Of a DNA stretch of 64,000 nt, positions 40,936 through 49,018 are shown one piece after another. Source of the stretch: Jannaschia sp. M317 (lineage in GTDB: Bacteria; Pseudomonadota; Alphaproteobacteria; Rhodobacterales; Rhodobacteraceae); assembly GCF_025141175.1 (NCBI RefSeq), contig NZ_CP081155.1:1765001-1829000 (forward strand). The letters are read 5' to 3'. The notes beneath the pieces are model-generated. The model saw only the letters and a list, made by a program, of their open reading frames with translations, ran no database searches and was not told the origin of the DNA. How positions within the stretch are numbered: position 1 is the stretch's first letter; the number at the start of each line of letters is the position of its first letter. The translations under genes were made by a program, and so were the position numbers.

Positions 40936-42636
40936 ATGACTGCCCATAGCCGCAACTGGTCGACCGCCTGCCCGGATTGGGAAGCGCGGATCATGGCCGG
41001 ACGTCCGCCGATACCCGACCTGCCGCTGCATGATCTGGCGGCGGAGCGGGCGCTCAAGATCTTCAAGCGGTTGCGGGTTCCGGATCTGATCGGAACGCCG
41101 ACTTACGGAGAGGTCTGCGAGGCGTGGGTTTTCGACTTTGTGCGCGCCGTATTCGGAGCCTACGACCCTGAGACGAAACGGAGGATGATCCGGGAATACT
41201 TCCTGATGATCCCCAAAAAGAACGGCAAGTCGGCTATCTCGGCGGCCATCATCCTGGTGGCCGCGATCCTGAACGAACGTCCGGAGGCGGAGCTGATCCT
41301 GATCGCGGAAACGCAGGCGATTGCCGGGATCAGCTTCAAGCAGTGTCGGGGGATAATCGCGCTGGACGAAGGTCTACGGGCCATTTTTCATGTCACCGAT
41401 CATCGCAAGATGATCACCCACCTGACCACGGGTGCCATCATCCGCATCCTGTCGGCGGATGGCGATATCGTGACCGGGTCCAAGGCGGCGTATATCCTGG
41501 TCGACGAAACCCATGTGCTGGCGCACAAGCCGAAGGCCGGGGATCTGTATATCGAGTTGACCGGCGGGCTTGCGTCGAACCCGGAAGGCTTCTTCCTGGA
41601 AATCACGACGCAATCGAAGGTTGAGCCGCACGGCGAGTTCAAGCGTCGGCTGACCCGCTATCGCGAGGTCCGCGACGGCACGCTGTCGCTGCCCATCCTG
41701 CCGGTGATGTATGAGTTCCCGCGCCCGATGCAAAAGGCGGAAGACTGGCGAAACCCCGAAACATGGGGCTTGGTCAATCCGAACCTGGAGCGGTCGGTCA
41801 GCCTGGACTATCTGCGCGACAAGATGGTCGAGGCGGAGCGAGACGGTCCGGACAAGCTGGCAACGTTCGCGTCCCAGCATCTGAACGTCGAGATCGGTCT
41901 GGGGCTGCACAGCGAACGATGGGTCGCGGCGGACTATTGGGAGAGCTGCGGCGGCCTGACCTATGACCTTGATGGGCTGATGGCGCGGTCGGACGTCTGC
42001 GTCGTGGGCGGCGATCTGGGCGGGGCGGACGATCTGGCGTCGCTGGTCGTCATGGGGCGCGACCGGAAGACGCGGGACAGGTTGGTCTGGGGCTGTGCCT
42101 GGGTGCATCCCGACGTCCTGAAGAACCGGCAGGAAATCGCGCCGCGCCTTCTGGACCTGGCAGAGGTCGGGGATCTGATCATCGACGCGGACGTCGATAA
42201 GCACGTGGCCGACATGGCCAAAATCTGCATGCGGATCGAGGCGGCGCGCCTGTTTCCGGCGCAGGAAGCGATCGGGCTGGACGACTGGGGTGTCGCGGCC
42301 CTGCTGGACCGACTGGACCTGGAGGGGATGCCCGAAGGGCGCGTCGGAGCGGTCGGGCAAGGGTTCAAGTTGAATGGCGCGATCAAGGGCATCGAGCGGC
42401 GGACGCTGAACCGCACCCTGCGCCATGCGGATCAGCCGATGATGAAATGGTGCATGGGCAATGCCAAAGCGATTGCACGGGGAAACAACGTCATGATCAC
42501 CAAGGAGCGCGCGGGCGTGAGCAAGATCGACCCCCTGATCGCGATGTTCAACGCGGCAATTCTGATGGATAAAAACCCCGTCGCCGAAGCGGTGGGCACC
42601 ATCGACGAATACTTTGCGGCGCTGGCGGCATCCTGA
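40936..42636 (+). CDS. terL: terminase large subunit
   Basis: This 566-residue packaging ATPase/nuclease has YFLMIPKKNGKSAISAAIIL as the Walker-A-like loop, AAYILVDETHVLAHKP as Walker B, and a later nuclease part with CVVGGDLGGADDLASLVVMG and LIIDADVDKH carrying acidic metal ligands. This is the Terminase_1/HK97 type. It starts one base after terS and its stop overlaps the portal ATG. Confidence 0.93.
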   Translation: MTAHSRNWSTACPDWEARIMAGRPPIPDLPLHDLAAERALKIFKRLRVPDLIGTPTYGEVCEAWVFDFVRAVFGAYDPETKRRMIREYFLMIPKKNGKSAISAAIILVAAILNERPEAELILIAETQAIAGISFKQCRGIIALDEGLRAIFHVTDHRKMITHLTTGAIIRILSADGDIVTGSKAAYILVDETHVLAHKPKAGDLYIELTGGLASNPEGFFLEITTQSKVEPHGEFKRRLTRYREVRDGTLSLPILPVMYEFPRPMQKAEDWRNPETWGLVNPNLERSVSLDYLRDKMVEAERDGPDKLATFASQHLNVEIGLGLHSERWVAADYWESCGGLTYDLDGLMARSDVCVVGGDLGGADDLASLVVMGRDRKTRDRLVWGCAWVHPDVLKNRQEIAPRLLDLAEVGDLIIDADVDKHVADMAKICMRIEAARLFPAQEAIGLDDWGVAALLDRLDLEGMPEGRVGAVGQGFKLNGAIKGIERRTLNRTLRHADQPMMKWCMGNAKAIARGNNVMITKERAGVSKIDPLIAMFNAAILMDKNPVAEAVGTIDEYFAALAAS

Positions 42637-43877
42637 TGGGGGTGGTTGAGCGGTTCAAGTCGCTGATCGGCCTTGCGGGCACATCTGTCGTCGTGCCGAG
42701 CGGCGGGAACATCACCGTGAACAATGCCCGCGCCACGGATGGCGATGGGGGGGTCGGGCGGGCGGTGCCCGCCGCCTCGGCCCTGGGCCTTTCGGCGGTC
42801 TGGGCCTGTGTCAATCTACTGGCGGGGACGATCGCGTCGCTGCCGTTCCAAGTCCAGAAACGGGGTGCGTCGGGGGTGGAGGTCCTGAAAGGGCACCCGC
42901 TGCATCGGCTGCTGCACGAAAGCCCAAATTACGACCAGACCGCCCTGGATTTTTGGGAGTTCATCGCCGCCAGCCTGGAGCTTTGGGGGAACGCCTATGC
43001 CGTCGTCACCCGCGACGCGGGAAGGATCGTGGCGATCCACCCCGTTTCGCCGGAACTGATGGAGGTGCGTCGGCGGACGGATGGGGAGCTGGAATATCGT
43101 TGGGTCGACCACGGCAAGCAGCGGGTCGTGACGGACCGCGAGATACTGCATGTTCGCGGCTTTGGCGGCGACCCCTTGGGCGGGTTGTCCACGCTGCACC
43201 ATGCGCGGGGCGTATTTGGTCTTGCGCGCGCGGTAGACCGGACGGCAGCGGCCACGTTCAAGAACGGGATGCAGCCCAGCGGGGCGCTGGTTTTCCCGGA
43301 GTGGCTTTCGCAGGAAAACCGGATGCTCGCGGAAACGCGCATGACCGAGAAATACATGGGTGCGATGAACACGGGCCGCCCCCTGATCCTGGAGGGTGGC
43401 ACGACCTGGACGCCGCTGACGATCAAGCCGGAAGATGCCCAGATGCTGGAAAGCCGCGGTTTTTCCGTCGAGGAAATCTGCCGGTTCTTTGGGGTGCCGC
43501 CGTTCATGGTGGGTCACACCGAGAAGACGACCAGCTGGGGCAGCGGAATCGAACAGCAGACCCTGGGCTTTCAAAAATTCACGCTGCGCCGCCGACTGAA
43601 GCGGATCGAGCAGGCGGTGGCCAAGCAGCTGTTGACCGACGCGGACCGGGCGCAGGGCATCAAGGTCCAATTCAACATCGAGGGGCTGCTGCGCGGCGAC
43701 AGTGCCGGGCGCGCATCCTACTATCAGACGATGACGCAGATCGGTGCGATGACCATCAACGAGGTGCGCGCCCTGGAAGGCCTGCCCCCGGTGCCCGGCG
43801 GCGATCTGCCCCGGATGCAAAGCCAGAACGTCCCGATTTCGCAATCACAGGAGCCTGAAAATGAAGGCAGTGCTTAA
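42636..43877 (+). CDS. HK97-type portal protein
   Basis: This 413-residue portal has SALGLSAVWACVNLLAGTIA, LHRLLHESPNYDQTALDFWE, LWGNAYAVVTRDAGRIVAIH and GVPPFMVGHTEKTTSWGSGI, all classic HK97-family portal motifs. It forms the dodecameric DNA entry ring. The end overlaps the protease gene by 17 bases. Confidence 0.94.
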   Translation: MGVVERFKSLIGLAGTSVVVPSGGNITVNNARATDGDGGVGRAVPAASALGLSAVWACVNLLAGTIASLPFQVQKRGASGVEVLKGHPLHRLLHESPNYDQTALDFWEFIAASLELWGNAYAVVTRDAGRIVAIHPVSPELMEVRRRTDGELEYRWVDHGKQRVVTDREILHVRGFGGDPLGGLSTLHHARGVFGLARAVDRTAAATFKNGMQPSGALVFPEWLSQENRMLAETRMTEKYMGAMNTGRPLILEGGTTWTPLTIKPEDAQMLESRGFSVEEICRFFGVPPFMVGHTEKTTSWGSGIEQQTLGFQKFTLRRRLKRIEQAVAKQLLTDADRAQGIKVQFNIEGLLRGDSAGRASYYQTMTQIGAMTINEVRALEGLPPVPGGDLPRMQSQNVPISQSQEPENEGSA

Positions 43878-44529
43878 ACATGCCCCGGCGATCTGGGACG
43901 TAAAGGAGCTGTCGGAGAACGGCGAGTTCGAGGGCTATGGTTCGACATTCGGCGGGGAGCCGGATTCCCATGGAGACATCATCGCCCCCGGGGCGTACGC
44001 CGACAGCCTGGCGTCCGGGAAGATGCCGAAAATGTTCTGGCAGCACGACAGCCGGGAACCGATCGGTCGCTGGACCGAAGCGGCAGAGGACGGCAAGGGC
44101 CTGCTGCTCAAAGGTCGTCTTAACACGCAGGTTCAGCGTGGACGGGAGGCCTATGAGCTTTTGAAGGCGGGCGACATCGACGGGCTGTCGATCGGGTATC
44201 GCATCGTCGAATACACCCGCAACACGGACGACGACACCTGGCTGCTGGAAAAGCTGGACCTGATCGAAGTGTCGGTCGTGTCGGTGCCCGCGAACGACAA
44301 CGCGACAATCACCAACATCAAGGCCGCGCGCGCGGCGCTGGAATTGAAGGATCGTCTGGCAGCCGGGGAGCGGCTGACGGAACGGGAATTCGAGCAGTTG
44401 CTCAAGGGGAGCTTGGGGCTGTCGAATTCACAGGCGGAGCGTGCCGCGCGCATCCACCTGAAAGGACCGGGGGATCCGGTCGCGGCGGACAGTGAACTGG
44501 CGCAGCTTTGGCGCGCCTTTGTGGCCTGA
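43861..44529 (+). CDS. prohead protease (HK97/U35 family)
   Basis: This 222-residue serine protease is for capsid maturation. FEGYGSTFGGEPDSHGDIIA starts the fold, the catalytic His is in MFWQHDSREPIG, and Ser is in IEVSVVSVPANDNA. The C-terminus is a helical tail with no scaffold-like extension. Confidence 0.92.
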   Translation: MKAVLKHAPAIWDVKELSENGEFEGYGSTFGGEPDSHGDIIAPGAYADSLASGKMPKMFWQHDSREPIGRWTEAAEDGKGLLLKGRLNTQVQRGREAYELLKAGDIDGLSIGYRIVEYTRNTDDDTWLLEKLDLIEVSVVSVPANDNATITNIKAARAALELKDRLAAGERLTEREFEQLLKGSLGLSNSQAERAARIHLKGPGDPVAADSELAQLWRAFVA

Positions 44530-44561
44530 CGGTCGAACACCCCTAAAGACAGGAGGGCAAG

Positions 44562-45791
44562 ATGCCCCAGGATGAACCGAAAACCGCCGCCGAGATCGGC
44601 GCGGAGCTGAAGAAGTCGCAGGAAATCGCCGCGAAGACGGCGGATCAGGCGAAGGAGCTGGCCGAGGATGCCCTTGGCCGGGCCAAGAAGTCGGAGCAGC
44701 TGTCCGCCGCGCAGAAGCAGGCGGCGGATGAGGCGCTGACCAAGCTGAACGAAGTCGTGGAGCAGGTCGCGACGCTGGGCCAGAAGATGGCGCGGGCGCA
44801 GGGGCATGAAGCCGCTGCGGCGCGCGCGAAAACGCTGGGGCTCCAGTTTGTCGACAGCGATCAGGGCAAGGAGCTGCTGGAAAAAGGCGGTGATTTCCGG
44901 GGCAAGGCGTCGCTGCACATGAAGGCCACGATCACCTCGGCCACCACGGATGCGGCCGGATCGGCGGGCGATGCGGTCGATGCGACGCGCCTGCCGGGTA
45001 TCATCACCCCGCCGGACCGCCGCCTGACGATCCGCGACCTGATCATGCCCGGTCAGATGGACGGATCGGCGCTGGAATATGTGCGCGAAACCGGGTTCAC
45101 GAACAATGCCGCCCCGGTGGCGGAGGGGGCCGCAAAGCCCCAGTCCGACATCCAGCTGGAGCTGGTCAGCACCTCGGCCAAGGTCATCGCGCATTATGCC
45201 AAGGCGTCGCGGCAGATCCTGGACGATGCGGCGATGCTGCGCACCTATATCGATGGCCGCCTGCGCTATGGTCTGGCCTACAAGGAGGAGCTGCAGCTGC
45301 TCAACGGGGACGGCACGGGGCAAAATCTGTTGGGGATCGTGCCGCAGGCTACCGCCTTCAGCGCGGCCTTCGTGCCGGACGCTGCCAATATCCTGGACAC
45401 CCTGCGCCTGGCGCAGTTGCAGGCGGTGCTGGCGGAATACCCCGCGACGGGCCACGTCCTGAACCCCATCGACTGGTCCAAGCTGGAAATGCTGAAGGAC
45501 AACGACGGCAACTACATCATCGGACAGCCGCAAGGCAATGCAGCGCCGAGCATGTGGGGCCTGCCTGTCGTGGCTACGCAGGCCATGGCGGCAGGCAAAT
45601 TCCTGACCGGCGCGTTCCAGCTGGGTGCGCAGGTGTTCGACCGCTGGCAGGCGCGCATCGAAGTGGCCACGGAAAACGAAGACGATTTCGTCAAGAACCT
45701 GGTGACGATCCTGTGTGAAGAGCGGCTGGCCCTGGCGGTCTACCGCCCGGAAGCCTTCATTTACGGTGACTTGGCGGTTGTGGCCGCCTGA
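44562..45791 (+). CDS. major capsid protein (HK97 fold)
   Basis: This 409-residue capsid protein has a ~110-residue N-terminal delta/scaffold domain (Lys/Ala/Glu-rich helix KKSQEIAAKTADQAKELAED). The HK97 core follows, with LTIRDLIMPGQMDGSALEYV, AKVIAHYAKASRQILDDAAM and NGDGTGQNLLGIVPQATAF. AGGAGG precedes the ATG. A strong terminator follows 24 bp after the stop. Confidence 0.94.
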   Translation: MPQDEPKTAAEIGAELKKSQEIAAKTADQAKELAEDALGRAKKSEQLSAAQKQAADEALTKLNEVVEQVATLGQKMARAQGHEAAAARAKTLGLQFVDSDQGKELLEKGGDFRGKASLHMKATITSATTDAAGSAGDAVDATRLPGIITPPDRRLTIRDLIMPGQMDGSALEYVRETGFTNNAAPVAEGAAKPQSDIQLELVSTSAKVIAHYAKASRQILDDAAMLRTYIDGRLRYGLAYKEELQLLNGDGTGQNLLGIVPQATAFSAAFVPDAANILDTLRLAQLQAVLAEYPATGHVLNPIDWSKLEMLKDNDGNYIIGQPQGNAAPSMWGLPVVATQAMAAGKFLTGAFQLGAQVFDRWQARIEVATENEDDFVKNLVTILCEERLALAVYRPEAFIYGDLAVVAA

Positions 45792-45815
45792 TCCCGGACG
45801 GGATTGCAAGACCTG

Positions 45816-45843
45816 AAAGGGGCGGGATTTCCCGCCCCTTTTT
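45816..45843 (+). terminator. intrinsic terminator directly after the capsid gene
   Basis: AAAGGGGCGGGA (45816-45827) and TCCCGCCCCTTT (45830-45841) form a perfect 12-bp stem with loop TT and a run of five T. It lies inside the late operon between the capsid gene and the next small gene. Confidence 0.85.
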
Positions 45844-45869
45844 CCATGGCGATTTCCGGAGAGACGGAC

Positions 45870-46055
45870 ATGAAATTCGAAGTTCTGCGTCACCACGAAG
45901 GTGATCGATCCTACGTGCCCGGTGACCTGCGCGACGCACAAGAGGGCGACGTGGCCCATCTGGTTGCGTCCGGTGTGCTGCGGCCTGCTGGCAAGGCAGC
46001 GCAGGCCGCCGCCAACAAGGCCGTGAAGGCGGCCCCGAAGAACAAGGCGGGCTGA
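45870..46055 (+). CDS. small head protein, 61 aa
   Basis: MKFEVLRHHEGDRSYVPGDL continues with a VAHLVASGVLRP strand-helix and an Ala/Lys-rich tail. Small proteins of this kind lie between capsid and connector genes in HK97-like phages; function unassigned. ATG at 45870 follows GGAGAGAC. Confidence 0.65.
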   Translation: MKFEVLRHHEGDRSYVPGDLRDAQEGDVAHLVASGVLRPAGKAAQAAANKAVKAAPKNKAG

Positions 46056-46056
46056 C

Positions 46057-46626
46057 ATGCTGCGCCCGGTCCGCATCGCGCCACCAGCCGAAACACCGCT
46101 GTCGCTGTCGGACGCCAAGTCCGCCCTGCGCGAGGAAAGCGACGACCAGGATGCCGTTATCGGATCGATGATCGCGGCGGCCACCGGGCACCTGGATGGG
46201 TGGGCCGGGACGCTGGGTAGGTGCATGGTCACGCAGGTGTGGCGTTATCGGTTGCCGTGCCTGACGGCGCGCACGTCGCTGGTCATGCCGGACGCCCAAG
46301 CGGTCGCCGCATCGGTCATCGGCGCGGACGGAAGCACGACGGCCATCGATCCCGCCACGCTGGCCTTGCAGGAAGGCGTGACCGGCGCGGTCCTGACGCT
46401 GTCGGGGGCAGGGCCGGATTTGCCAGGCGATGTGGATCACCCCGTGCAACTGGACGTGACCTTCGGGTTCGGCAGCGCGGCGGACGTCCCGGCCCCCATC
46501 GTGCAGGCCATCCGATTGATCGTGGGGCACATGTATGCCCGCCGCGAAGCTGTGGCCGACAGCCGGTTGGCCGTCCTGCCCGTGGGCGTGTCGTCCCTGC
46601 TGGCCCCGTATCGGTGGTTCGGGTGA
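46057..46626 (+). CDS. head-tail connector (gp6-like)
   Basis: The 189-residue protein begins with the helical gp6 pattern: ETPLSLSDAKSALREESDDQ DAVIGSMIAAATGHLDGWAG, then a beta-rich region and a closing helix IVQAIRLIVGHMYARREAVA. This matches HK97 gp6-type adaptor proteins that bind below the portal. The stop overlaps the next GTG. Confidence 0.8.
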   Translation: MLRPVRIAPPAETPLSLSDAKSALREESDDQDAVIGSMIAAATGHLDGWAGTLGRCMVTQVWRYRLPCLTARTSLVMPDAQAVAASVIGADGSTTAIDPATLALQEGVTGAVLTLSGAGPDLPGDVDHPVQLDVTFGFGSAADVPAPIVQAIRLIVGHMYARREAVADSRLAVLPVGVSSLLAPYRWFG

Positions 46627-46985
46627 TCGGCGCGGGCCAGTTGGACCGCAGGATTCAGATCCTGCGGCGGGCCGCCGGGGGGAATGCCTTTGGCACGTCC
46701 GACGCGTCCGGGTCGTTCGTGGTGCAGGGTGATCCGATCTGGGCGGCCAAGCGGGATCTGCGGGTAAGCGAGCGCATGGGTCAGCAGGGAGGCCTGTCTG
46801 CCGCCGGGATCGCCGCGACGGTGGTGACGGAATTCATCGTGCGCTGGTCCACGGCGGCCCGAGACGTGACATCGAAGGACCGTATCCTGTGCGACGGGGT
46901 GACCTACGAAATCACGGGCATTCGGGAGGGCGCGGGTCGCCGTGTCGCCCTGGTGTTCGAGGCCACGGCGCGGACCGACCGATGA
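46623..46985 (+). CDS. head closure / head-tail adaptor protein
   Basis: This 120-residue beta-barrel-like protein (AGQLDRRIQILRRAAGGNAF; RDLRVSERMGQQGGLSAAGI; FIVRWSTAARDVTSKDRILC) matches the phage head-tail joining family (SPP1 gp16-like). GTG start overlaps the gp6-like stop. Confidence 0.78.
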   Translation: MIGAGQLDRRIQILRRAAGGNAFGTSDASGSFVVQGDPIWAAKRDLRVSERMGQQGGLSAAGIAATVVTEFIVRWSTAARDVTSKDRILCDGVTYEITGIREGAGRRVALVFEATARTDR

Positions 46986-47440
46986 CGATGAGGGTGCAGA
47001 TGACAGGCATGCGCGAGCTGGAGCGCAACCTGGAGCGGCTGAAGCGCAGCACACGGAAGGCCGTGGGCCGCCGCGTCCTGAAGAAGGCGGCAGAGCCTGT
47101 GGCGCAACTGGCGGCAGATTTGTCGCCCTATGATGAGGGCGACCTGGAGGCCGGTTTGGCGGTGTCGCACCGGCTGTCTCGGCGCGACAAGTTGCGTCAC
47201 CCGGAGCCGTCGTCGGGCACCGTGGAGATGTTCATCGGACCCGCCGTCAGGGGGCGTCAGGGTTATCCCTACCCGCAGGCAATCTTTCAGGAATTCGGAT
47301 CCTCGAAACAGGCACCTCAGCCGTTTCTGCGTCCGGCCTGGGAATCCGAACGGGGGGCCATGCTGGACCGGATCGGCGACGCGTTGCGAATTGAAATCGC
47401 AAAGACGCTTGCGCGCGTCGCCGCACGGGCGCGGCGCTGA
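46982..47440 (+). CDS. HK97 gp10-like tail-joining protein
   Basis: This 152-residue protein has MRVQMTGMRELERNLERLKR, then KAVGRRVLKKAAEPVAQLAA and AIFQEFGSSKQAPQPFLRPA, the typical HK97-gp10 ending (YPxFxEFGTxxxxPxPFxRPA). Position between adaptor and tail terminator supports it. ATG at 46982 overlaps the preceding stop. Confidence 0.85.
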   Translation: MTMRVQMTGMRELERNLERLKRSTRKAVGRRVLKKAAEPVAQLAADLSPYDEGDLEAGLAVSHRLSRRDKLRHPEPSSGTVEMFIGPAVRGRQGYPYPQAIFQEFGSSKQAPQPFLRPAWESERGAMLDRIGDALRIEIAKTLARVAARARR

Positions 47441-47441
47441 C

Positions 47442-47819
47442 GTGGAAGAGGTTCTGATCGGTCTGCTGACCGGGGCGACCACCGTCACCGACCTGACCGC
47501 CGAAGTGAATTGGGGCGTGCATCCGCAGGGCGTGCCGTTTCCGGGTGTGGTCCTGAACGTCGTCGGCGGGACGTCGGGTGTCACGCTGGACGGCCCGAAC
47601 GGGACGGGATCGGCGTTGGTGCAGGTTGATGCCTATGCCGCGACCTATGGCGAAGCGAAATTACTGTCCCGCGCGATCGAGGCCGTTCTGAACGGTCATC
47701 GCGGCGGTGCCATCATGGGCGTCTTTCTCGTCAGCAGACGGGATGGGCGAGAGGGCGATGTAACTGCGGACCGGCCCTTCCGCGTATCCACGGATTTTCG
47801 TATCCACTACAGGAGATAA
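47442..47819 (+). CDS. DUF3168-like tail terminator protein
   Basis: This 125-residue protein has IGLLTGATTVTDLTAEVNWG, PGVVLNVVGGTSGVTLDGPN, LVQVDAYAATYGEAKLLSRA and a closing FRVSTDFRIHYRR strand. This is the order of DUF3168 tail-completion proteins. GTG start one base after the preceding stop. Confidence 0.75.
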   Translation: MEEVLIGLLTGATTVTDLTAEVNWGVHPQGVPFPGVVLNVVGGTSGVTLDGPNGTGSALVQVDAYAATYGEAKLLSRAIEAVLNGHRGGAIMGVFLVSRRDGREGDVTADRPFRVSTDFRIHYRR

Positions 47820-47822
47820 GAC

Positions 47823-48263
47823 ATGTCCGAAATGAGCATTCTCTATGGCGCCACGATCGAGAAATCGACCGACGCTGGCACGACCTGGGAGAGCATCCCA
47901 AAGGCAAAAGGTGTCGGGATCCCGAAGAAGTCCAAGGACTTCAAGGATGTCACCAACCTGGACAGCCCGAATGGCTATCGCGAGTTCATCCCGGGTCTGA
48001 AGGATGCGGGCGAGGTCACCATTGCCTGCATCTACACGCCCGACGGCTATGCCGACGCGCTGGCCGACGACGAAAGCGGCGATCTGGTCCAGTACCGCGC
48101 GACGCTGCCCACGATGGGCAACCAGACCGGCGGCGATGTGTTCGAGTGGTCGGGGTATCCCACTGCGTCGATGCAGGACGGTGACGTCGAGGGGGAGATC
48201 ATGTTCGATGTCATGATCAAGATCAGCGGTGCCATGTCGCACACCGCCGGGGCGACCGTCTGA
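47823..48263 (+). CDS. major tail tube protein
   Basis: This 146-residue protein (ILYGATIEKSTDAGTTWESI; KKSKDFKDVTNLDSPNGYRE; GDVFEWSGYPTASMQDGDVE) matches siphovirus tail tube proteins and lies where expected, three bases after the terminator gene. The stop overlaps the next ATG by one base. Confidence 0.85.
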   Translation: MSEMSILYGATIEKSTDAGTTWESIPKAKGVGIPKKSKDFKDVTNLDSPNGYREFIPGLKDAGEVTIACIYTPDGYADALADDESGDLVQYRATLPTMGNQTGGDVFEWSGYPTASMQDGDVEGEIMFDVMIKISGAMSHTAGATV

Positions 48264-48646
48264 TGCGGGGCGCCGTCGAGTTCGAGGCGGGCGGCCAGAC
48301 CTACGAGTTCCGCCTGACCATCAGTCGCCTTGCTGCCTTCCAGAAGCGCCTCGACGAATCCTTCATCGATGCGTTGCGTGCCTTCGAGGACAGCGGCGGC
48401 ACCGACTTTTCCCGGTTGTTCGAAATGTTGGCCTGCGGTCTGGGCTGCGATCCGGACGCCGCCGTCGCCATCGTCGATGAGATGGACGTGGCCGAGGCGG
48501 GCCGGGTCCTGGGGGCCGCGGTCAAGGCGTTCTTTCCGCAGGCGGAGAACGATCAGGAAGCCGGGGAAGTTCAGGGCGACGCAGCCCCGGAGGTCCCGTC
48601 GAAGACCGCGTCGGGAAAAGCGAAGGCGGCCCCGAAGGCCGCCTGA
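48263..48646 (+). CDS. tail assembly chaperone, short form (gpG-like)
   Basis: This 127-residue protein has GAVEFEAGGQTYEFRLTISR, RLFEMLACGLGCDPDAAVAI and a flexible Ala/Lys-rich tail. It is the tail-tube neighbour that chaperones the tape measure protein. A GGGAAAA heptamer in frame (48613-48619) would allow -1 slippage into the frame ending at 48972. Confidence 0.78.
   Translation: MRGAVEFEAGGQTYEFRLTISRLAAFQKRLDESFIDALRAFEDSGGTDFSRLFEMLACGLGCDPDAAVAIVDEMDVAEAGRVLGAAVKAFFPQAENDQEAGEVQGDAAPEVPSKTASGKAKAAPKAA
48613..48619 (+). promoter_or_regulatory. predicted -1 ribosomal frameshift site
   Basis: G GGA AAA matches the X XXY YYZ slippery pattern exactly in the reading frame of the short chaperone (codons GGA 48614, AAA 48617). 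The -1 frame is open from here to 48972 and lacks a start of its own at the overlap. Confidence 0.75.
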
Positions 48647-48972
48647 TCGAAGACCTGCGCGACCGGTGGCTTGCCGTCGGTCTGGACTATGAGCCGTTCT
48701 GGGATCTGAGTCCGGTGGAAGCCGCCTGTATCCTGAAGGGGCGCGAAGCGTTCCTGCTGCGGCAACATGAGGCGGCCCGCGCGGTCGCCTACGAGGCCGC
48801 CGTCCTGACGGCCCATGCCTACCACGATCCGAAAAACATCCCGCGTTATGCGCCGCTGTCTCAGGACGGTCCGGCGGACGACGACCCGCGCCGTCGCGCC
48901 CGAGAGGCGGCGGAGGTGCGCGGTCGCCTGACAGCCATGGCGCGGGTTTCGGCACGCGGTGCCCGTTCCTGA
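48619..48972 (+). CDS. tail assembly chaperone extension (gpT-like), made by -1 frameshift
   Basis: After slippage the frame reads SEGGPEGRLIEDLRDRWLAV, then DYEPFWDLSPVEAACILKGR and an Arg/Ala-rich end. This is the typical T domain that binds the tape measure protein, placed immediately before the tape measure gene. Only GTG at 48715 could start it independently, and that would remove the conserved-looking first 30 residues. Confidence 0.75.
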   Translation, partial: SEGGPEGRLIEDLRDRWLAVGLDYEPFWDLSPVEAACILKGREAFLLRQHEAARAVAYEAAVLTAHAYHDPKNIPRYAPLSQDGPADDDPRRRAREAAEVRGRLTAMARVSARGARS

Positions 48973-49018
48973 CGGGCACCGCATTCCCCTTGTTCTCTTA
49001 CCCACGACTGGAGACGCG

